Below are positions 34,312-42,052 of a DNA stretch of 64,000 nt, one piece after another (the stretch's first letter is position 1; each line of letters starts with the position of its first letter). Source of the DNA: Orlajensenia stereocauli (lineage in GTDB: Bacteria; Actinomycetota; Actinomycetes; Actinomycetales; Microbacteriaceae); the NCBI RefSeq assembly GCF_039548895.1, contig NZ_JBCLVG010000001.1; one strand, written 5' to 3'. A model generated the notes under the pieces. The model was not told where the DNA came from. It did not search any database and was given only the letters and a program-made list of their open reading frames with translations. Position numbers and translations under genes: made by a program.

Positions 34312-35316
34312 TTAATCGATCGTCACGTAGTCGGGGCCGGAGTAGTGGCCTGTCGTCATCTTCTGGCGCTGCAGCAGCACGTCGTTGAGCAGGCTCGAGG
34401 CTCCGAAGCGGAACAGGTGCGGCGTGAGCCACTCCTCCCCTACGGTCTCCGCCACTGTCACGAGGTACTTGATGGCGTCTTTGGACGTGCGGATGCCGCC
34501 GGCGGGCTTCACGCCGATCCTCTGACCGGTGAGCTTGTGCCAGTCGCGCACCACCTCGAGCATCGACAGGGTCACGGGGAGAGTCGCGGCCGGGGCCACC
34601 TTGCCCGTCGAGGTCTTGATGAAGTCGCCGCCGGCGAGGATGGCGAGCCAGGACGCCCGGCGCACGTTGTCGTAGGTGTTGAGCTCGCCGGTCTCGAGGA
34701 TGACCTTGAGGTGGGCGTAGCTGCCGTCGGCACGGCGGCACGCCTCCTTGACGGCCACGATCTCGTCGTAGACCTCGCCGTAGCGGCCCATGAGGAACGC
34801 GCCGCGGTCGATGACCATGTCGATCTCGTCCGCGCCCGCCGACACGGCGTCGGACGTGTCCTCGAGCTTGATCGAGCGGGAGGACCGCCCGCTGGGGAAT
34901 GCCGTGGCGACGGCGGCGACCGAGATGCCACCGGCATCCGGGTCTCCATGAGCCGAGCCGAGGGCCTCGACAGCGTGGGGAACCATGTCTCCGTAGACGC
35001 AGACGGCGGCGACGCGGGGGGTGCTCAGGTCGCTCGGGTCCGGTGTGAGCGCCTTCGCGACGAGCGAGCGCACCTTGCCGCGGGTGTCTGCACCCTCGAG
35101 GGTGGTCAGGTCGATGAGCTCGATGATCCTGTCGAGGGCCCACTTCTTCGAGGTGGTCTTGATGGAGCGGGTGCCGAGGCCGGCAGCGCGCTGCTCGAGG
35201 CCGACGGCGTCGACTCCGGGGATTCCGTGCAGGAAGCGGCGCAGGTTGGCGTCGGTGGCTTCGCCGCCGATCACGGAGAGCGCCTGCTCCCTCTGGACGA
35301 TCTGGGTTCCGGTCAT
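34312..35316 (-). CDS. deoC: deoxyribose-phosphate aldolase
   Basis: 334 aa class I aldolase cleaving 2-deoxy-D-ribose-5-phosphate to acetaldehyde and glyceraldehyde-3-phosphate. IDLTTLEGADT is the entry strand, GADEIDMVIDRG carries the proton-relay Asp, DFIKTSTGK the Schiff-base Lys, and GVKPAGGIRTSKDA the second catalytic Lys. The length resembles the long (eukaryote-like, about 320 aa) group rather than the 220-260 aa bacterial type. The ATG at 35316 precedes the conserved region by about 45 residues and is the only sensible start. Confidence 0.93.
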   Translation of the reverse strand: MTGTQIVQREQALSVIGGEATDANLRRFLHGIPGVDAVGLEQRAAGLGTRSIKTTSKKWALDRIIELIDLTTLEGADTRGKVRSLVAKALTPDPSDLSTPRVAAVCVYGDMVPHAVEALGSAHGDPDAGGISVAAVATAFPSGRSSRSIKLEDTSDAVSAGADEIDMVIDRGAFLMGRYGEVYDEIVAVKEACRRADGSYAHLKVILETGELNTYDNVRRASWLAILAGGDFIKTSTGKVAPAATLPVTLSMLEVVRDWHKLTGQRIGVKPAGGIRTSKDAIKYLVTVAETVGEEWLTPHLFRFGASSLLNDVLLQRQKMTTGHYSGPDYVTID

Positions 35317-35371
35317 GGTGTTCCTTGCCTGTTGTACGTCGGTGCTCTGAGTACGTGGATGCTCGGGGTGG

Positions 35372-36319
35372 TCAGTGCTCGTCGAGCAGGCTGATGGCGG
35401 TGGCCTCATCGGTGACGAGCACGGTGCAGAGGCCGCTGCGCACCACGGCGTTGGCGACGGCGTGCTTGCCGGCTCCGGCTATAACGGCGATGCTGCGGTC
35501 GGATGCGCGGAGCCTGTCGTGCGAGAGGCCGACGGTGCGCGCGTCGAGGCTGGGATCGACGATGTTGCCGTCGGCGTCGATGTAGCGGCCGACGACGTCG
35601 CCGACAGCGCCCTTGCGCACGAGTTCGTGGACGTCGTCGACGGTGAGGTAGCCGCTGTCGACCAGCACGGAGTGCTCATCGGCCGTGCCTGCCGAGTAGA
35701 GGTAGGCGTTGGCACTCGCAGCCATCTCGAGCACGGCCGAGACGGCGCGGTCGCCCTCGATGGCGAGCTTGGTCTCGAGCCTCTCGAGAATGGCGGGGCT
35801 CGGCAGCAGGGTGGCCTGGCCGCCGGCCTTCTGGGCGATGGTGACAGCCGTGGTGGCTGCAGTGCCCGCGCGGCGGTTGAGGCTGACGCCGCCATTGATC
35901 TGCACGACGTTGACGCCGGTCGACCAGCCGTCCTTGAGATGCTCGGAGACCTCGTACAGGGTGCGGCCCCACGAGATGCCGAGGGTGCGCGGGATGGGAC
36001 GGATGGAGGCGAGGTAGTCGGCCGCGGCCTGTGCCGTGCGCGCCTGCAGCTCCTCCTCGCCTGTGATGCCTGCCGTGGAGACCACGATGGCGTCCTTCAG
36101 GCCGCGCTCCTCGCGGAGGCGGCGCTCGATGGGGAGCCGGCGGGCGCGCGGATGCACGATCTCGATGCGGATGAAGCCGTTGGTCTTCGCCTGCGCGAGG
36201 AGCCGACCCACCTTCCAGCGGGTGAGGCGGAGGATCGACCCGATCTCGTCCTGGGTCTTGTCCTCTTCGTAGTAGAGCTCGGCCGCGCGGATGCTGAGCA
36301 GTTCGTCGGACTCGATCAT
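35372..36319 (-). CDS. SorC/DeoR-type sugar-binding transcriptional regulator
   Basis: 315 aa. N-terminal HTH at residues about 10-60 (YYEEDKTQDEIGSILRLTRW, then KVGRLLAQAKTNGFIRIEI), then a SorC sugar-binding domain. LGISWGRTLYEVSEHL, VVQINGGV and DEHSVLVDSGYLT are family-typical. B. subtilis DeoR belongs to this family and senses deoxyribose-5-phosphate, which fits the downstream deoC. AGGAGG before the ATG at 36319 decides the start. It heads the four-gene operon. Confidence 0.9.
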   Translation of the reverse strand: MIESDELLSIRAAELYYEEDKTQDEIGSILRLTRWKVGRLLAQAKTNGFIRIEIVHPRARRLPIERRLREERGLKDAIVVSTAGITGEEELQARTAQAAADYLASIRPIPRTLGISWGRTLYEVSEHLKDGWSTGVNVVQINGGVSLNRRAGTAATTAVTIAQKAGGQATLLPSPAILERLETKLAIEGDRAVSAVLEMAASANAYLYSAGTADEHSVLVDSGYLTVDDVHELVRKGAVGDVVGRYIDADGNIVDPSLDARTVGLSHDRLRASDRSIAVIAGAGKHAVANAVVRSGLCTVLVTDEATAISLLDEH

Positions 36320-36353
36320 CGGCCACCTCCTGCACTGCGTTGCCGTCCCCTCC

Positions 36354-36382
36354 AGCGTAGGCAGGGTGCGTGCGCGTTTCAA
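36354..36382 (-). promoter_or_regulatory. promoter of the deo operon
   Basis: On the minus strand TTGAAA (36382-36377), 17-bp spacer, TACGCT (36359-36354). The predicted start is near 36347, leaving a leader of about 28 nt with a strong AGGAGG. Confidence 0.5.
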
Positions 36383-36398
36383 CACTCGTAGGCATGTT

Positions 36399-36412
36399 TG
36401 CTCATATGAGCA
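36399..36412. promoter_or_regulatory. palindrome TGCTCATATGAGCA, candidate SorC-family operator
   Basis: A perfect 14-bp palindrome just upstream of the predicted -35 of the deo operon. Its position (about -58) would suit an activator or an upstream repressor site. Confidence 0.45.
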
Positions 36413-36417
36413 GCATT

Positions 36418-36450
36418 CGCTGGTTGAGTAGGCCGCGAGCGCAGCCACTC
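36418..36450. repeat. fragment of a second intergenic repeat family
   Basis: CGCTGGTTGAGTAGGCCGCG followed by AGCGCAGCC. It resembles a short repeat I associate with Microbacteriaceae genomes; only one truncated copy is present here, so the call is from memory of the pattern. Confidence 0.3.
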
Positions 36451-36582
36451 CTGCTCGCTGAGGGCCGAGCGAAGCCAGACCTGCTCGCTGAGGGCCGAGC
36501 GAAGCGACCGCCCGAAGCGGGTGCGGGAGGCACACCGAGGAGCGCTTCGACCGCGGACTTCGTCCGGGCCTCAGCGAGCGGG
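36451..36582. repeat. REP-like inverted repeat element with duplicated left half, copy 6
   Basis: CTGCTCGCTGAGGGCCGAGC occurs at 36451 and again at 36481, a 30-bp tandem duplication. The right arm CCTCAGCGAGCGGG ends at 36582, 14 bp before the stop of the MFS gene. Confidence 0.8.
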
Positions 36583-36595
36583 TGGGCGGGCGGGC

Positions 36596-37831
36596 CTACT
36601 CGGAACGACGGCGCTGGCGACGCTCATGCGCATCCTCCAGCAGGTGCGGCCGCGCGACGACGACCCCGGCGAAGGCTCCGGCCACCGCCGTCACCATGAG
36701 GAATACCAGCGGAACGGTCCAGCCGCCACTGGTCTCGTGCAGGATGCCGACCACCAGGGGGCCGATAGCGCCGATCGTGTAGCCGATGCCCTGCACGAAG
36801 CCGCTGAGGGCCACGGATCCGGCGTGAGTGCGGGTGCGCAGGTTGATGAGGACGAGGGCGAGCGGGAACAGGAGCGGTCCGGCACCGGCGAAGGCAACCC
36901 AGAGCCAGGTCGCCGTCGCCGGGATGAGCAGGAGCCCGAGATAGCCGACGAGGAAGAACACGACCCCGGCGTAGACGAGGATGCCGACGTTGCGCATCCG
37001 CGTTGCCAGCCAGGGAATCAGCAGCCCGGCGGGCAGCCCCATCGCGGCGAACAGCGAGAGCAGGGCGCCGGCCTGTGCGGGCGTCGTGCCCGCTGTGTCG
37101 TCGAGCAGGCTGGGCAGCCAGGCGAACATCGCGTAGGCGTTCAGCGACGACACGGCGAACACCACGGCGAGCGCCCACGCGATCGACGAGTGCCAGACCC
37201 GGCCCATGAGCGTCGCCTCGGCGTGCTCGGGCTGCGGGTCGGCTGACCCCGTGCGGTGCCGGACGACGAGGGCCACCCACGGGATGAGGGCGGCGAACGC
37301 GAAGATCGCCCACATGCCGAGCGAGACGCGCCAGCCAGCGGAGTCCGCGACGGGCACGGCGACGAGCGCCGGGATGAACGTGCTGAAGCTCAGCAGTGTC
37401 ACGTACACCGAGGTGACGAGCCCGACCCTGTCGGGGAAGTACTTCTTCACCAGCGGCGGCAGCAGAACATTGCCCACCCCGAGCCCGGCGAAGGTGATCG
37501 CACTACCCACCAGCAGCAGCACCGCGTTGGGAGCGAACCCGCGAGCCAGGTGGCCGACCACCATCGCGATGATGGCGGCGATGAGCACCCGTTCAAGCCC
37601 GAACCGCCTGGTGAACACGGGCGAGAGGATGCCGAACACCGCGAAGCAGACCGGCGGCAGCATGCCGAGCACGCCGATGATGGTGGGCGTGAGTGCCAGT
37701 TCGGCGTTGATCTCGTCGACGATGGGCGAGAGCGCCGCCACGGCCGTGCGCAGGTCGAGAGCGACGAGGAGGATGCCGAGAAGGGCGAGGGTACGACCGG
37801 CCCAGAGCGGTCGCTGCTGGGTCGTCGTCAC
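36596..37831 (-). CDS. MFS transporter, CynX/NimT family
   Basis: 411 aa, 12 predicted membrane segments. The opening LALLGILLVALDLRTAVAAL and SPIVDEINAELALTPTIIGV are typical of the cyanate/nitroimidazole (CynX/NimT) group, which includes efflux pumps. The central cytoplasmic loop lies around residues 195-215. The GTG at 37831 is 6 nt from a TAGACT box that overlaps the box of the divergent gene. No cyanase gene is nearby, so the substrate is unknown. Confidence 0.88.
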   Translation of the reverse strand: MTTTQQRPLWAGRTLALLGILLVALDLRTAVAALSPIVDEINAELALTPTIIGVLGMLPPVCFAVFGILSPVFTRRFGLERVLIAAIIAMVVGHLARGFAPNAVLLLVGSAITFAGLGVGNVLLPPLVKKYFPDRVGLVTSVYVTLLSFSTFIPALVAVPVADSAGWRVSLGMWAIFAFAALIPWVALVVRHRTGSADPQPEHAEATLMGRVWHSSIAWALAVVFAVSSLNAYAMFAWLPSLLDDTAGTTPAQAGALLSLFAAMGLPAGLLIPWLATRMRNVGILVYAGVVFFLVGYLGLLLIPATATWLWVAFAGAGPLLFPLALVLINLRTRTHAGSVALSGFVQGIGYTIGAIGPLVVGILHETSGGWTVPLVFLMVTAVAGAFAGVVVARPHLLEDAHERRQRRRSE

Positions 37832-37837
37832 CGATCC

Positions 37838-37847
37838 AGTCTAGGCT
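37838..37847. promoter_or_regulatory. overlapping divergent leaderless -10 boxes
   Basis: AGTCTAGGCT contains TAGGCT on the plus strand (37842-37847, 7 nt from the ATG at 37855) and TAGACT on the minus strand (37843-37838, 6 nt from the GTG at 37831). The two share a TA step. Confidence 0.6.
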
Positions 37848-37854
37848 GGCGGTC

Positions 37855-38526
37855 ATGGCGGACTTCGCACGGTACCTCCCGCTCAGCGCCAGGCCCCCGC
37901 AGGACGAGACCGGTGTCTCGAGTCATTGGGGCGCCGACATCGCCGCCGTTCTCGAGGCCGTCGCCGACCTTCTCGCCGTGCAGTCGCCTGCCGCGCTGGA
38001 CACCCCGAGCCTGCATCCGGGATGGAGCGTGCGCGACGTCGCGGGCTACCTGTCGTGGCGTCTCGCGGTGCCCACGGGTGAACTGGTGCGCGCCACGTCG
38101 CTGGCCCTCGTCGAGAACGGCTTCAGCCAGCGCCGGGTGTCGGAGTCGTTCGCCCGGCGAGGTGCAGACCTGCCCCCCGTCGAACTCATCGCCGCCCTGC
38201 GCGCCATCGCCATCGACAAGCGCGCCGACATCGGACGCACGAGCATCCGCGAGCTCGCGATCGCCGTCGTCGGCGGCCTCGACATCACCGGACCGCTCGG
38301 GGCGGTGCTGCCGCTTCGCCCTGCGGCATCCGGAGCCGTCGCCCTGCGACGAGCCCTGAACGGGCCCACCGAGATCAAGGCCGTCATCCGCGACCGCTCC
38401 CTCACGGCGACGGATGCCGAGTGGAGCTTCGGCCGCGGACCGGCCATGAGCGACACGGCCGAGGCGATCCTGCTGTTCCTCTACGAACGCAGCGACAGAG
38501 CACCGGGTTCCGGCGCCGGCGCCTGA
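37855..38526 (+). CDS. maleylpyruvate isomerase/DinB-fold family protein
   Basis: 223 aa. The N-terminal mycothiol-dependent maleylpyruvate isomerase (MDMPI/DinB_2) helical bundle includes HPGWSVRDVAGYLSWRLAVP, where the first His would be a metal ligand; LAIAVVGG and ITGPLG are in the C-terminal part. Actinobacteria encode many such proteins, often mycothiol S-transferases; the substrate is unknown. Leaderless start at 37855. Confidence 0.8.
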   Translation: MADFARYLPLSARPPQDETGVSSHWGADIAAVLEAVADLLAVQSPAALDTPSLHPGWSVRDVAGYLSWRLAVPTGELVRATSLALVENGFSQRRVSESFARRGADLPPVELIAALRAIAIDKRADIGRTSIRELAIAVVGGLDITGPLGAVLPLRPAASGAVALRRALNGPTEIKAVIRDRSLTATDAEWSFGRGPAMSDTAEAILLFLYERSDRAPGSGAGA

Positions 38527-38557
38527 CGCCGACGTCTGCCGAGCCGACCGGCTCCGG

Positions 38558-39487
38558 TCAGGTCAGGAGTTCGCGGGCCGCGTCGACGTCGGACTGGATC
38601 TTCTCGATCAGCGCGTCGATGCCCGTGAAGGCCCACATGCCCCGGATGCGGTGGGCGAACTCGACAGTCACGACATGGTCGTAGAGGTCGAGGTCCTCGT
38701 CGATCACGTACGCCTCGACCTGCTTGTGCGGCACGCCTTCGAAGGTCGGGTTGTTTCCCACCGAGATGGCAGCGGGGTAGCGAACGCCGCCGTCGATGAG
38801 GTGGCCGGCGTAGACGCCGTCGGCCGGGATGAGCCCCTCCGACTCCGGCGACAGGTTGGCCGTCGGGAAGCCGAGCTCGCGGCCGCGAGCTGCCCCGTGC
38901 ACGACGACCCCGCGCACGGACGGCACATGGCCGAGCAGTGCCTCGGCGGCCGCGACATCGCCCTCGTCGAGCAGGCTGCGGATCCAGGTCGATGAGACGC
39001 GGTGCTCGCCGTCGGGCCGCACGTCGTCGATGACGTCGACGGTGAATCCTGATGCGGCTCCCAGTTCGCCGAGGAGCGCGACGTCGCCGGCGCCCTTCGC
39101 ACCGAACCTGAAGTCGCTGCCGACGAGCACCCGGCGGGCGCCGAGCCCGTCGACCAGCACCCGGCGCACGAAGTCCTCGGGGCTCTGCGCGGCGAAGGCC
39201 TCGTCGAAGGCCACCAGCAGGGTCGCGTCGACGCCGGTCTCCCCCAGCAGTTCGAGCTTCTGATCGGTGCTGACGAGCGAGGCCGGGCACTTCTCGGGGT
39301 TCAGCAGGGCGAGCGGGTTGCGATCGAAGGTCACCACGACGGCGGCGAGGCCGTCGCTGTCAGCCGTCGCGCGCAGTCGATCGATGACGGCGCGGTGGCC
39401 TGCGTGCACGCCGTCGAACTTGCCGATGGTGACGACGGATGCCGGTCTGTCGGCCGGGACGGCGCCCAGGCCGTCGTAGACGATCAT
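38558..39487 (-). CDS. ribF: bifunctional riboflavin kinase/FAD synthetase
   Basis: 309 aa. The N-terminal nucleotidyltransferase half contains VVTIGKFDGVHAGHRAVIDR and the STWIRSLLDEGDV adenylyl-binding segment. The C-terminal flavokinase half has GRELGFPTANL and YVIDEDLDLYDH. It makes FMN and then FAD from riboflavin. The ATG at 39487 overlaps the stop of the upstream membrane protein by 4 bp. It is the last gene of an operon that begins with a TetR regulator and truB. Confidence 0.94.
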   Translation of the reverse strand: MIVYDGLGAVPADRPASVVTIGKFDGVHAGHRAVIDRLRATADSDGLAAVVVTFDRNPLALLNPEKCPASLVSTDQKLELLGETGVDATLLVAFDEAFAAQSPEDFVRRVLVDGLGARRVLVGSDFRFGAKGAGDVALLGELGAASGFTVDVIDDVRPDGEHRVSSTWIRSLLDEGDVAAAEALLGHVPSVRGVVVHGAARGRELGFPTANLSPESEGLIPADGVYAGHLIDGGVRYPAAISVGNNPTFEGVPHKQVEAYVIDEDLDLYDHVVTVEFAHRIRGMWAFTGIDALIEKIQSDVDAARELLT

Positions 39488-40002
39488 GCGGCGGCTCCTG
39501 GCGCGCCCGGCGTCACGGCCGCAGAGGGCTCGGGCGCCTCGGGCGCCGGCCGGTGCTTCGCCAGCCACCAGAGGCCGAGCATCGGGAGCACCAGCGGGAT
39601 GAACAGGTAGCCGGCGCCGAACAGCGTCCAGACGGTGGAGGTGCGCCCGAACGGGTTCCCCGTTCCAGCTCCGAGAAGGTCGGGGGCGACGAGCGTGATG
39701 GTGCCGACGACGAGCACGCCGATGAGTTCGAAGGTGATGGCGATCCACGCGACCCGATACCAGACGCGTCCCGGAGCGACGAGCGAGATCGTCGCGACGA
39801 TGTACACGAGCGCGGACAGCCCCGACAGGGTGAACGCGACGGGGGCCTCGTCGAAGCGCTCGATGATCTGCACGGCGGTGCGTCCGGTGGCGGCGAGGGC
39901 CAGGATGCCGTAGACGGCGACCAGCACGCGACCCACTCCGCTCATGCGCGGCGTGGGCGGGGTGGCGGCATCCGCGCTGCGCGGGGCGATCGTGTCAGGC
40001 AT
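39484..40002 (-). CDS. four-helix membrane protein in the truB-ribF operon
   Basis: 172 aa. Four hydrophobic segments at about residues 23-43, 55-78, 83-108 and 122-145 are flanked by Ala/Pro-rich cytoplasmic ends. No known enzymatic motif. GGAGG lies just before the ATG at 40002. Proteins of this type recur next to ribF in actinobacteria; function unknown. Confidence 0.75.
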   Translation of the reverse strand: MPDTIAPRSADAATPPTPRMSGVGRVLVAVYGILALAATGRTAVQIIERFDEAPVAFTLSGLSALVYIVATISLVAPGRVWYRVAWIAITFELIGVLVVGTITLVAPDLLGAGTGNPFGRTSTVWTLFGAGYLFIPLVLPMLGLWWLAKHRPAPEAPEPSAAVTPGAPGAAA

Positions 40003-40029
40003 GTCGCCTCCAATTATTGCAAGCGAAGA

Positions 40030-40398
40030 CTACAGACCCTGCACGAACCAGATCTGGGTCATGCGGTAGACCATGATCGCCACGGCCAGGCAGACGACAC
40101 CGATGACGACCGTGCTCCAGCGGGAGCGCTCGATGAGCGCCCAGAAGCCGCCGGCCACGGGCAGCAGCGCGGCCGAGATGAGGTAGACCCAGTACTCGAG
40201 CAGGCTGCCGCTCGGCTCGTTCCCGACGAGCGGAGCCACGATCGAGATGATGATCTGGACGATGAGCAGGAGCTCGACGACGACGAGCGGACCCATCGTC
40301 AGGTCGCTGGGCTTGCGTCCGATCAAGCCCAGGACGATCGCGAGCAGGGCGCCGACCACGGCCACGGCGATCTGCACGCCGGCGAACCAGGCGATCAC
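40030..40398 (-). CDS. small four-helix membrane protein coupled to truB
   Basis: 122 aa with four predicted membrane segments and the short loops RKPSDLTMGP and GNEPSGSLLEYW. The GTG at 40398 overlaps the truB stop by 4 bp, giving the start. No domain I can name. Its position between truB and ribF suggests cotranscription but no function. Confidence 0.72.
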   Translation of the reverse strand: MIAWFAGVQIAVAVVGALLAIVLGLIGRKPSDLTMGPLVVVELLLIVQIIISIVAPLVGNEPSGSLLEYWVYLISAALLPVAGGFWALIERSRWSTVVIGVVCLAVAIMVYRMTQIWFVQGL

Positions 40399-41312
40399 GA
40401 GGCGTCCGTCGAGGACGCGGCATCCGTCGGGAAGTTCACGATGCTCTTGTACGAGGCACCGCGGAACTCGATGAGTCCGACGAGGCGTCCGTCGGGAGCG
40501 ATGGCGGCGAGGGTTCCGGATGCCGGTGCCGCATCGCCCTCCGGGGTGATGCGCTTGCCGTGGCCGAGGTCGATGGCCTCCTGCTCGGTGAGGTCGAACA
40601 CGGGGAACAGCTGACGCGCGGCCTCGGCAGGCGGGATGAGCGCCGACGCGACGTCGACGGTCTCGAGCTCGCCGGCATCCGTCACCCGGAACGGTCCCAC
40701 CCGCGTGCGCCTGAGCGCGGTGAGGTGGCCGCCGATGCCGAGGCCCATGCCGAGGTCGCGCGCGAGGGCCCGGATGTACGTGCCCGACGAGCACTCGACG
40801 CGCACCTCGAGGTCGAGGTAGCCGTCGACAGGCGTCGTCGAGAGCAGTTCGAAGGTCGAGACCGTGACAGGACGCGCCTTCAGCTCGACGGTCTCCCCGG
40901 CGCGTACCCTGGCGTAGGCGCGCTTGCCGTCGACCTTGATGGCGCTGACCGCGCTCGGGACCTGCTCGATCTCGCCGGTGAGGATGCCCATCACCCGGCG
41001 GATGTCATCGGCCGTGACGGCGTCGACGGCTGCAGCACGAGCCTTGCCGAGTTCCTGGCCTTCAGCGTCGTCGGTCGTCGTCGACGAACCGAGCCTGATG
41101 GTGGCCGTGTACTCCTTGTCGACACCGACGATGTAGGTGAGCAGTCGTGTCGAGCTCTCGATGCCGAGGATCAGGAGACCTGTGGCCATCGGGTCGAGGG
41201 TGCCGGCGTGCCCGACCTTGCGCGTGCCGGCCAGGCGCCGCGTGCGGGCCACAGCGTCGTGGCTGGTCCAGCCCTGCGGCTTGTCGAGGAGCAGGATGCC
41301 GCTGGAAGTCAC
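40395..41312 (-). CDS. truB: tRNA pseudouridine(55) synthase
   Basis: 305 aa. Modifies U55 in the T-loop of tRNAs. GILLLDKPQGWTSHD opens the catalytic domain, and GHAGTLDPMATGLL carries the catalytic Asp; RVECSSGTYIRALARDLG is the conserved later motif. A C-terminal domain follows. The GTG at 41312 overlaps the stop of a TetR-family gene by 4 bp. truB usually sits beside rbfA; here about 5 kb of other genes separate them. Confidence 0.95.
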   Translation of the reverse strand: MTSSGILLLDKPQGWTSHDAVARTRRLAGTRKVGHAGTLDPMATGLLILGIESSTRLLTYIVGVDKEYTATIRLGSSTTTDDAEGQELGKARAAAVDAVTADDIRRVMGILTGEIEQVPSAVSAIKVDGKRAYARVRAGETVELKARPVTVSTFELLSTTPVDGYLDLEVRVECSSGTYIRALARDLGMGLGIGGHLTALRRTRVGPFRVTDAGELETVDVASALIPPAEAARQLFPVFDLTEQEAIDLGHGKRITPEGDAAPASGTLAAIAPDGRLVGLIEFRGASYKSIVNFPTDAASSTDAS

Positions 41313-41962
41313 GCCTTCGAGGATATCAGCGCGGGGTTGCCGGCCAGCCCGTCGCGCACGAGGGCGAGCTTGTCGCCGAAGGTGCAGGTGAGCAGCTCGA
41401 TCGCGTCGGCGTCCTCGTCGAGGCTCTCGGTGATACCGGTGGCCAGCAGGGTGTTGATGAGCATGCCCTCGGCGAGGAACTCGCGGATCTGCACGGGTTC
41501 GAAGCCGCCCTCGTCGCGGAGTGCCTTGTAGATGCGCATGAAGCCGGCGCGGGCGACCGGCCCGATGCGCGGATCGGAGCCGAGCATGAATCCCTGCATG
41601 AGGGAGAGCATGATGCCGCGATCCTCGATCAGGTCGACGTAGGCGGCGCCGATGCGTGCACTGACGGGGCGCGGGTCGTCGGTGTCGGCCATCGCCGCGC
41701 GGAACACCTCGAGGATGCGGTCGCCCGTGCGCTCCATCACCTCGACGAAGAGGTTCTCCTTGCTGCCGAACATGCGCACCACGTACGGCTGGCTGATGCC
41801 TGCGGCCTTCGCCACCTGGTCGGTCGTCGCTCCTGCATAGCCGAGTTCGCCGAACACGTTCGTCGCCGCGTCGAGGATGAGCTCGCGCCGTTCGGCGGCC
41901 GGGATGCGGCTGGCCGGGAGGCGATCGTCGACGGACGATGACGAGGGGGCTGAGCGGATCAT
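41309..41962 (-). CDS. TetR-family regulator heading the truB-ribF operon
   Basis: 217 aa from the ATG at 41962 (an ATG at 41971 would add three residues). HTH at residues about 18-65: RRELILDAATNVFGELGYAG, then TTDQVAKAAGISQPYVVRMF. The C-terminal ligand domain is typical of drug-responsive repressors. It is divergent from a QacA-type exporter, and two matching 16-bp inverted repeats lie between them, so it very probably represses that exporter and itself. The shorter start is preferred because GATAAC at 41977-41972 can serve as a -10 for it. Confidence 0.88.
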   Translation of the reverse strand: MIRSAPSSSSVDDRLPASRIPAAERRELILDAATNVFGELGYAGATTDQVAKAAGISQPYVVRMFGSKENLFVEVMERTGDRILEVFRAAMADTDDPRPVSARIGAAYVDLIEDRGIMLSLMQGFMLGSDPRIGPVARAGFMRIYKALRDEGGFEPVQIREFLAEGMLINTLLATGITESLDEDADAIELLTCTFGDKLALVRDGLAGNPALISSKA

Positions 41963-41971
41963 GCTTGACAT

Positions 41972-41987
41972 GTTATCAGTCGATAAC
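41972..41987. promoter_or_regulatory. TetR operator copy 1
   Basis: GTTATC-AGTC-GATAAC, a 6-4-6 inverted repeat. It overlaps the likely -10 of the TetR gene. Confidence 0.65.
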
Positions 41988-42000
41988 TAATGTCCATCTT

Positions 42001-42016
42001 GTAATCATCCGATTAC
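42001..42016. promoter_or_regulatory. TetR operator copy 2
   Basis: GTAATC-ATCC-GATTAC, the same 6-4-6 architecture and consensus GTWATCANNCGATWAC. Its centre is 29 bp from copy 1 and it lies 36 bp before the exporter ATG. Confidence 0.65.
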
Positions 42017-42052
42017 CTCTTGAGAACACCATCGCTCGAAGGATTACACCCG

